This document shows, piece after piece, positions 5,636-10,314 of a stretch of 10,314 nucleotides of DNA (position 1 is the stretch's first letter; every line of letters starts with the position of its first letter). The notes below the pieces were generated by a model, which did no database searches, was not told where the DNA came from, and saw only the letters and a program-made list of their open reading frames with translations. Made by a program: the position numbers and the translations under genes. The stretch is from contig CAJXAZ010000031.1 in the NCBI GenBank assembly GCA_913050015.1, positions 1-10,314 on the forward strand, read 5' to 3'. This DNA is from an uncultured Gammaproteobacteria bacterium (lineage in GTDB: Bacteria; Pseudomonadota; Gammaproteobacteria; Magnimaribacterales; D2472).

Positions 5636-7585
5636 ATGTCAAAAATAATTGGAATTGATCTTGGAACTACAAACAGTTGTGTGGCGGTAATTGAAGGCCA
5701 GCAACAGAAAGTTATAGAGAATGCAGAGGGTGGTAGAACAACTCCATCTGTTATTGCATATACAGATAATGATGAGGTTTTAGTTGGAATGCCAGCCAAA
5801 AGGCAGGCAGTTACTAATCCAGAAAATACGCTATACGCAATTAAAAGATTAATTGGCAGAAGGTTTGATGATGAGGTAGTTAGCAAAGATGCCGACATGG
5901 TGCCTTATAAAATTATCAAAGCTGATAACGGTGACGCATGGGTTGAAGCATCTAATAAAAAATTAGCACCACCTCAAGTTGCGGCTGAAATTCTAAAAAA
6001 GATGAAAAAAACAGCTGAAGACTATTTAGGCCATGAAGTTAAAGAAGCGGTAATAACGGTTCCGGCATACTTTAATGATTCTCAAAGACAGGCAACTAAG
6101 GATGCAGGAAAGATTGCAGGACTTGATGTTAAAAGAATAATCAATGAGCCTACAGCGGCAGCTTTAGCATATGGTTTGGATAAGCATAAAGGCGATTCAA
6201 CAATAGCAGTCTACGACCTTGGTGGAGGTACTTTCGATATCTCAATTATTGAAATATCAGATGTTGATGGTGAGCATCAATTTGAAGTTCTTTCTACAAA
6301 CGGAGATACCTTTTTAGGTGGAGAAGATTTTGATTTAAGATTAATTGATTTCTTTGTTGAGCAGTTTAAAGAAGAATCTGGTTTCGACTTAAAGAGCGAT
6401 CCTTTAGCTCTTCAAAGATTAAAAGAAGCTGCTGAAAAAGCAAAAATAGAACTATCTTCTGCTGAACAGACTGAAGTAAATCTTCCATATATTACTGCTG
6501 ACAGTTCAGGGCCAAAGCATTTTGTTCATAAGATAACTAGAGCTAAATTGGAATCTTTAGTCGAAGATCTAGTAGACAGAAGTCTTGAGCCATTAAAAAT
6601 TGCTCTGAAAGATGCAAAATTGGCAAAGAAAGATATTTCAGAAATTCTATTAGTTGGCGGTCAAACCAGAATGCCTCTTGTTCAAAAAAAGGTTTCAGAA
6701 TTTTTTGGTAAAGAGCCTAGAAAGGATTTAAACCCTGATGAGGCTGTTGCTGTTGGGGCTGCTATTCAAGGATCTGTTTTATCTGGAGATACAACTGATG
6801 TTTTATTGCTAGATGTTACCCCGTTAACCCTTGGTATTGAGACACTTGGTGGTGTTGCAACTCCTTTGATAGAAAAAAATACAACGATTCCAACTCAAAA
6901 ATCTCAGGTATTTTCTACAGCTGAGGACAATCAGACAGCTGTAACTGTTCATGTTATTCAAGGAGAGAGAACTCAGGCATCTCAAAATAAATCTCTTGGA
7001 CAATTTAATTTAGCAGATATTCCTCCAGCAAGCAGAGGAATGCCTCAGATCGAAGTTTCTTTTGATCTTGATGCAAATGGAATATTAAATGTATCTGCTA
7101 AAGATAAAAATTCAGGCAAAGAACAATCTATAGTTATCAAAGCTTCAAGCGGGCTTTCAGATGAAGATATTGAAAATATGGTCAAAGATGCTGAGGCAAA
7201 TGCCGAGGATGATAAAAAGTTTGAAGAGATTGTTAAGGCAAAAAATAATGCAGACATGCTTGTTCATGCAACTAGAAAGACTATTGAAGAGTCTGGAGAC
7301 AAGATAACTGATGAAGAGAAACAGGAAGTTGAAGCAGCTATTGTAAGTCTTGAAGAGTCGATTGGATCAGAGGATTTAGAGGCCATAGAATCATCAACAA
7401 AAAGCTTAAATGATGTTCTTACCCCTTTAACACAAAAACTTTATGCTCAAGAAGCAGGTGAGGGAGAAGGTCAGCCAGGTGAATCTTCAGATGAGAGCTC
7501 TGACAACACAGTTGATGCAGAATATGAAGAAGTCAAAGAAGTTGAGGAAGTTGAAGAAGACGAAGATAAAAAAGAAGATAAATAA
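5636..7585 (+). CDS. dnaK: DnaK, Hsp70 chaperone
   Basis: DnaK is the ATP-driven Hsp70 of the cytoplasm; it holds exposed hydrophobic segments of clients in cycles driven by DnaJ and GrpE. At 649 residues it is slightly longer than the E. coli protein (638). Visible landmarks are IGIDLGTTNSCVAV (5-18, phosphate loop), K70 and T199 at the catalytic positions, VPAYFNDSQRQATKDAG (142-158), E171, DLGGGTFDISI (194-204), LLVGGQTRMP (338-347), the interdomain linker DVLLLDVTPL (388-397), and the substrate-binding sandwich and helical lid to about 605. The tail carries the usual EEVK (631-634), then an extra run of Glu, Val, Asp and Lys. An AGGGGA ribosome binding site (5624-5629) overlaps the grpE stop. 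dnaJ begins 12 bases after the stop. Confidence 0.99.
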   Translation: MSKIIGIDLGTTNSCVAVIEGQQQKVIENAEGGRTTPSVIAYTDNDEVLVGMPAKRQAVTNPENTLYAIKRLIGRRFDDEVVSKDADMVPYKIIKADNGDAWVEASNKKLAPPQVAAEILKKMKKTAEDYLGHEVKEAVITVPAYFNDSQRQATKDAGKIAGLDVKRIINEPTAAALAYGLDKHKGDSTIAVYDLGGGTFDISIIEISDVDGEHQFEVLSTNGDTFLGGEDFDLRLIDFFVEQFKEESGFDLKSDPLALQRLKEAAEKAKIELSSAEQTEVNLPYITADSSGPKHFVHKITRAKLESLVEDLVDRSLEPLKIALKDAKLAKKDISEILLVGGQTRMPLVQKKVSEFFGKEPRKDLNPDEAVAVGAAIQGSVLSGDTTDVLLLDVTPLTLGIETLGGVATPLIEKNTTIPTQKSQVFSTAEDNQTAVTVHVIQGERTQASQNKSLGQFNLADIPPASRGMPQIEVSFDLDANGILNVSAKDKNSGKEQSIVIKASSGLSDEDIENMVKDAEANAEDDKKFEEIVKAKNNADMLVHATRKTIEESGDKITDEEKQEVEAAIVSLEESIGSEDLEAIESSTKSLNDVLTPLTQKLYAQEAGEGEGQPGESSDESSDNTVDAEYEEVKEVEEVEEDEDKKEDK

Positions 7586-7597
7586 TCTAGTTATAAG

Positions 7598-8701
7598 ATG
7601 TCAAAGAGAGACTATTACGAAACTTTAGAAGTCTCTCGAGATGCTTCTGCTGCCGAGATAAAGAAAGCCTTTAAAAAGAAGGCGATGAAATATCACCCTG
7701 ATAGAAATCCAGATAGTCCGGATGCTTCTACTAAATTTAAAGAATCTGCAGAAGCTTATGATGTTTTATCAGATGCTGAGAAAAAATCGGCTTATGATCA
7801 ATATGGTCATGCTGGCGTTGATGGCATGAGTGGAAGAGGGCCAAATGTCAATGATGTAAATATTAACGATATCTTCGGTGATATCTTTGGTGATGTTTTT
7901 GGAACTCGATCTTCATCAAGGAGGTCTAGAAGAGGCTCGGATCTTCAATATAATATGGATCTATCCTTGAAAGAAGCAGTTCTTGGAATTCAAAAAAAGA
8001 TAAAAATACCATCTCACAAATCGTGTAATGACTGTAATGGAAGCGGTGCCGCAGATGGATCAAGTCCTATTTCTTGTTCGAGTTGTAATGGTGTTGGCCA
8101 GGTGAGAATGCAGCAAGGATTTTTTTCTGTTCAACAGGCCTGCCCAGCATGTTCAGGATCTGGACAAATCATAAAGGATCAATGCAAACCTTGTAGGGGT
8201 GTTGGTGCCACCAAAGAAAATAAAACTCTTTCAGTGAATATCCCCGCCGGAGTTGATAATGGAGATAAAGTTAGGTTAACTGGTGAAGGAGAATGGGAGA
8301 AAGGAGGACAGTCAGGAGACCTTTTTGTAGCGATAAGAGTTAATGAGAGTCCAATTTTTGAAAGAGAGGGCAAGGATTTATATCTTGAAACGCCAATTCC
8401 ATTTGAAATATCTGTCATAGGTGGATCAATCAAAGTTCCTACTCTAGAGGGCACTTTATCTTTAAAAATTCCATCCCAGACTCAGACTGGGAAGATTTTT
8501 AGGATTAGAGGCAAGGGAGCTGCTGTTGTTAGAGATCCTAGAAGGGGAGATATCCTATGCAGAGTTATTGTGGAAACTCCATCAAATCTAGATAAAAAAC
8601 AGACAAAACTATTAAAAGAATTTACTGATTCATTAAACCAATCAAAAAATTATCCAGGTACCGAATCTTTTATTAAAGCCTCAAGTCAAAAACAAGACTG
8701 A
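7598..8701 (+). CDS. dnaJ: DnaJ, Hsp40 co-chaperone
   Basis: DnaJ delivers unfolded clients to DnaK and triggers its ATPase. The 367-residue protein is a full class-A Hsp40. It has a J domain (1-70) with the essential HPD at 33-35, and a Gly/Phe/Asp region with DIFGDIFGDVFG (91-102). The zinc domain has four CxxCxGxG repeats beginning at residues 143, 160, 182 and 196 (CNDCNGSG, CSSCNGVG, CPACSGSG, CKPCRGVG), with all eight cysteines kept. Two beta-barrel client-binding domains follow to the C-terminus. The ATG lies 12 bases after dnaK with only a weak ribosome binding site. It is presumably transcribed from the grpE heat-shock promoter. dapB starts one base after its stop. Confidence 0.98.
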   Translation: MSKRDYYETLEVSRDASAAEIKKAFKKKAMKYHPDRNPDSPDASTKFKESAEAYDVLSDAEKKSAYDQYGHAGVDGMSGRGPNVNDVNINDIFGDIFGDVFGTRSSSRRSRRGSDLQYNMDLSLKEAVLGIQKKIKIPSHKSCNDCNGSGAADGSSPISCSSCNGVGQVRMQQGFFSVQQACPACSGSGQIIKDQCKPCRGVGATKENKTLSVNIPAGVDNGDKVRLTGEGEWEKGGQSGDLFVAIRVNESPIFEREGKDLYLETPIPFEISVIGGSIKVPTLEGTLSLKIPSQTQTGKIFRIRGKGAAVVRDPRRGDILCRVIVETPSNLDKKQTKLLKEFTDSLNQSKNYPGTESFIKASSQKQD

Positions 8702-8702
8702 T

Positions 8703-9365
8703 ATGATTAAGATTTTTATAAATGGTCAATCTGGAAAGATGGGTTCATCTATTGCAGATATTGCTACTGAGCAAGGTGATCTTAATCTCATTCAGGATGG
8801 GCATATTAAAAATGCAGATGTTCTAATTGATTTCTCTAGACCCTCGTCAACATTAAAAATTCTAGAAGATTGTTTAAAACTTAATATTCCTATGGTAATT
8901 GGTACAACTGGATTCAATAAAGCAGAATTGAGTGCCATTGAAGAGGCTTCAAAAAAAATACCAATATTACTAGCCTTTAACATGAGTAAAGGAATTTTTA
9001 TTATAAAAAAATCAATTCAAGACTTCCTTAAATCAAACAGCAATAAGCTTAAATGTACCATTGAAGAGGTTCATCATACTGAAAAAGTTGACTCACCTTC
9101 TGGAACAGCAATAGAGCTCAAAAATGTCATCGAAAAAGCTGATATCGCTAAAAACATTTCTTCGTTAAATATAGAATCTAAAAGGGTTCAGGGTGTATTT
9201 GGAATCCATAAAGTTATTTTTTCTAGTGACTCTGATTACATAGAATTTAAGCATGAAGCTCTCTCACGAAAGGTCTTTGCAGAGGGAGCTATAGAAATTT
9301 CAAAATTAATCTCTTCTAAATCTCCAAAGATGTACGAGTTAGAAGATTTTTTTAATGCTGAATAG
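8703..9365 (+). CDS. dapB: 4-hydroxy-tetrahydrodipicolinate reductase, short form
   Basis: DapB reduces 4-hydroxy-tetrahydrodipicolinate with NAD(P)H in the diaminopimelate branch that feeds peptidoglycan and lysine synthesis. Landmarks are the dinucleotide loop NGQSGKMGSS (7-16), DVLIDFSRPSSTL (39-51), VIGTTGF (65-71), AFNMSKG (91-97), the catalytic stretch EEVHHTEKVDSPSGTA (121-136) with H124/H125 and K128, and FKHEALSRKVFAEGA (182-196). At 220 residues it is about 50 shorter than E. coli DapB. The missing part is mainly between the first beta-alpha unit and VLIDF, where E. coli holds the arginine that contacts NADPH phosphate. Thermotoga DapB is similarly short, so this is a compact family form rather than a broken gene. 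Placement after dnaJ matches Pseudomonas. Confidence 0.96.
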   Translation: MIKIFINGQSGKMGSSIADIATEQGDLNLIQDGHIKNADVLIDFSRPSSTLKILEDCLKLNIPMVIGTTGFNKAELSAIEEASKKIPILLAFNMSKGIFIIKKSIQDFLKSNSNKLKCTIEEVHHTEKVDSPSGTAIELKNVIEKADIAKNISSLNIESKRVQGVFGIHKVIFSSDSDYIEFKHEALSRKVFAEGAIEISKLISSKSPKMYELEDFFNAE

Positions 9366-9366
9366 C

Positions 9367-9395
9367 TTTAAATCATAGCTTTTTTTCTATAGAAT
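9367..9395 (+). promoter_or_regulatory. Candidate rpsB promoter
   Basis: TTTAAA at 9367-9372 and TAGAAT at 9390-9395 are separated by 17 bases, giving 4/6 and 5/6 matches to the sigma-70 consensus. Transcription would begin near 9402, which coincides with the first base of the structured leader. It begins one base after the dapB stop codon (9363-9365). No strong terminator for dapB is visible; an AGCT-AGCT pair before a T run (9366-9386) is too weak to call. Confidence 0.45.
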
Positions 9396-9400
9396 ACACG

Positions 9401-9495
9401 AACTTTAAACACGAAGGTCCTAGTATCTTAAAGTTGGGGTGCTCAATAGAGTCAACTTTAAAGGGATTGGAGAATAACCCCAAAGGAAAATTAAA
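9401..9495 (+). promoter_or_regulatory. Structured rpsB mRNA leader, probable S2 autoregulatory element
   Basis: TTAAAGTT (9428-9435) can pair upstream with AACTTTAA (9401-9408) or, over 9 bases, downstream (9428-9436 with CAACTTTAA, 9453-9461), but not both. The downstream stem has a bulged GGGT (9437-9440) and a small upper stem (9441-9444 with 9449-9452). The bulge can pair with ACCC (9477-9480) next to the AAAGGA ribosome binding site (9482-9487), forming a pseudoknot. rpsB is known to be repressed by S2 through its leader in gammaproteobacteria; this is the likely equivalent, not confirmed here. Confidence 0.6.
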
Positions 9496-10314
9496 ATGAG
9501 TATAGTCACAGTAAAAGACCTGCTTCACGCAGGAGTTCATTTCGGTCATCAACAAAGATTTTGGAATCCAAAAATGGAACAATATATTTTTGATACCAGA
9601 AAACAAATAAGCATTATCAATCTTGATATAACACTGGAGCAGATTAATGCCGCAGCTTCTAAGGTTGAGGACATATGCTCAAAAGGCAATAAAGTCCTTT
9701 TTGTAGGTACAAAAAGATCAGCAAGTAAAACAATTCAAGAGGAAGCAACGGCCCTTGGACTTCCATATGTAAATAAGAGATGGCTAGGTGGAACATTAAC
9801 TAATTGGAAAACAATCAGAGGCTCGGTCAGAAGACTTCAAGATATTGAAGAAATGGTCTCTTCTGGAAAAATAGAAAAGCTAATAAAAAAAGAAGCAGTA
9901 GATATGCAAAAGGAGCATACAAAACTAGAAGCTAGTGTTGGCGGTATTAAGGATATGAAAGGCCTTCCAGATGCTATTTTTGTTGTAGATGTCAAATACG
10001 AAAAGATTGCAGTTTTAGAGGCTAAGAAAATGGGTATTCCCGTTATAGCTTTAGTAGATACAAACTCAGATCCAGATGGAATTGATATGGTTATCCCAGG
10101 AAATGATGATGCAATTAGATCGGTTAGATTAATTACAAAAATTATTGCAGATGCTTGTGCTAGAGGACTTGAATCTTCAAAAGGATACTCTCCAAAACAA
10201 GATAAAGAATCTCCAGTTATTCAAACAATCAAAAAAGAAATTGCAGCAGAGAAGGCCGCAGAAGTTGCAGTTGAAGAAGTTGCAGTTGAAGAAGTTGCAG
10301 TTGAAGAAGTTGCA
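9496..10314 (+). CDS. rpsB: Ribosomal protein S2 (3' end beyond window)
   Basis: S2 is a late-assembling protein of the small ribosomal subunit that bridges head and body and is needed to recruit S1. The first 273 codons are present and the frame is still open at the window edge. Family landmarks are LLHAGVHFGHQQRFWNPKM (9-27), VLFVGTKRSASKTI (69-82), RWLGGTLTNWKTI (95-107), SVGGIKDMKGLPDAIFVVD (149-167) and PVIALVDTNSDPDGIDMVIPG (about 182-202), followed by NDDAIRS. The start has AAAGGA 8 bases upstream. E. coli S2 ends at 241 residues. This one goes on with a Lys/Ala/Glu linker and then a VAVEE repeat from residue 257. In Proteobacteria tsf usually follows; it would lie outside. Expression is probably controlled by the leader just upstream. 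Confidence 0.98.
   Translation, partial: MSIVTVKDLLHAGVHFGHQQRFWNPKMEQYIFDTRKQISIINLDITLEQINAAASKVEDICSKGNKVLFVGTKRSASKTIQEEATALGLPYVNKRWLGGTLTNWKTIRGSVRRLQDIEEMVSSGKIEKLIKKEAVDMQKEHTKLEASVGGIKDMKGLPDAIFVVDVKYEKIAVLEAKKMGIPVIALVDTNSDPDGIDMVIPGNDDAIRSVRLITKIIADACARGLESSKGYSPKQDKESPVIQTIKKEIAAEKAAEVAVEEVAVEEVAVEEVA
10264..10314 (+). repeat. 15-bp in-frame tandem repeat in the 3' part of rpsB
   Basis: The unit GTTGCAGTTGAAGAA occurs three times without a mismatch (10264-10278, 10279-10293, 10294-10308), plus six bases of a fourth copy at the window end. Each unit encodes VAVEE, so copy changes by slippage would keep the frame. The true copy number is unknown because the array runs off the window. 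Confidence 0.95.

Noticed and set aside
5431..5898. Antisense 155-codon reading frame across the grpE-dnaK junction
   Set aside because: It lies opposite two unmistakable conserved genes; long antisense frames are common opposite dnaK.
7443..7628. Lys-rich 61-codon frame overlapping the dnaK end
   Set aside because: It is a shifted reading of the acidic dnaK tail, giving only low-complexity Lys-rich sequence.
9373..9606. Antisense 77-codon reading frame over the rpsB leader and start
   Set aside because: It runs opposite to the conserved S2 start and the structured leader and resembles no protein family I recognise.
10264..10314. CRISPR-like repeat array
   Set aside because: The repeats are contiguous 15-base units with no spacers and lie in frame inside rpsB.
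1..10314. Mobile elements, prophage, defence or toxin-antitoxin islands
   Set aside because: No transposase, integrase, terminal repeats or recognised defence proteins are present; RatA's historic toxin label does not make it part of a toxin-antitoxin pair here.

Overview
The window is an AT-rich, tightly packed chromosomal segment from a Gram-negative bacterium, most likely a gammaproteobacterium with a streamlined genome. The gene order ratA-rnfH-bamE-fur-grpE-dnaK-dnaJ-dapB next to smpB is the arrangement known from Pseudomonas-type gammaproteobacteria. The Fur, BamE and S2 proteins read as gammaproteobacterial. Low GC, very short gaps, short proteins and a TonB-dependent receptor would fit a marine lineage such as SAR86, but that placement is an inference.

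Left part (1-1542), all on the minus strand: the N-terminal 159 codons of a TonB-dependent outer-membrane receptor cut by the window edge; a roughly 200-base gap with a long perfect hairpin and an operator-like inverted repeat; a complete one-piece tmRNA gene (ssrA) encoding the tag ANNDNYALAA; and smpB, whose product is the tmRNA partner. The two parts of the trans-translation system are thus adjacent and co-directional.

Middle (1552-4133), plus strand: a five-membrane-segment DUF3429 protein, an 11-segment sodium-coupled symporter of the NSS (LeuT-like) family, ratA and rnfH, packed with gaps or overlaps of a few bases. The first two genes sit between smpB and ratA, which are close neighbours in many relatives. 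bamE (minus, convergent with rnfH) and fur (plus) then diverge from a 107-base gap.

Right part (4996-9365), plus strand: the grpE-dnaK-dnaJ chaperone operon behind a clear sigma-32-like heat-shock promoter, followed one base later by a short-form dapB of lysine and peptidoglycan-precursor synthesis. recN, found between fur and grpE in Pseudomonas, and carA, found after dapB there, are both missing.

The window ends inside rpsB (ribosomal protein S2). It is preceded by a probable promoter and a structured 5' leader with competing stems and a possible pseudoknot next to the ribosome binding site. The S2 reading frame runs into a 15-base tandem repeat (VAVEE per unit) that is still open at the last base. 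Nearly everything is conserved housekeeping. No new defence, mobile or biosynthetic system is visible. The most interesting items are the rpsB leader, the repeat-extended S2 tail, and the symporter with a missing gate arginine.
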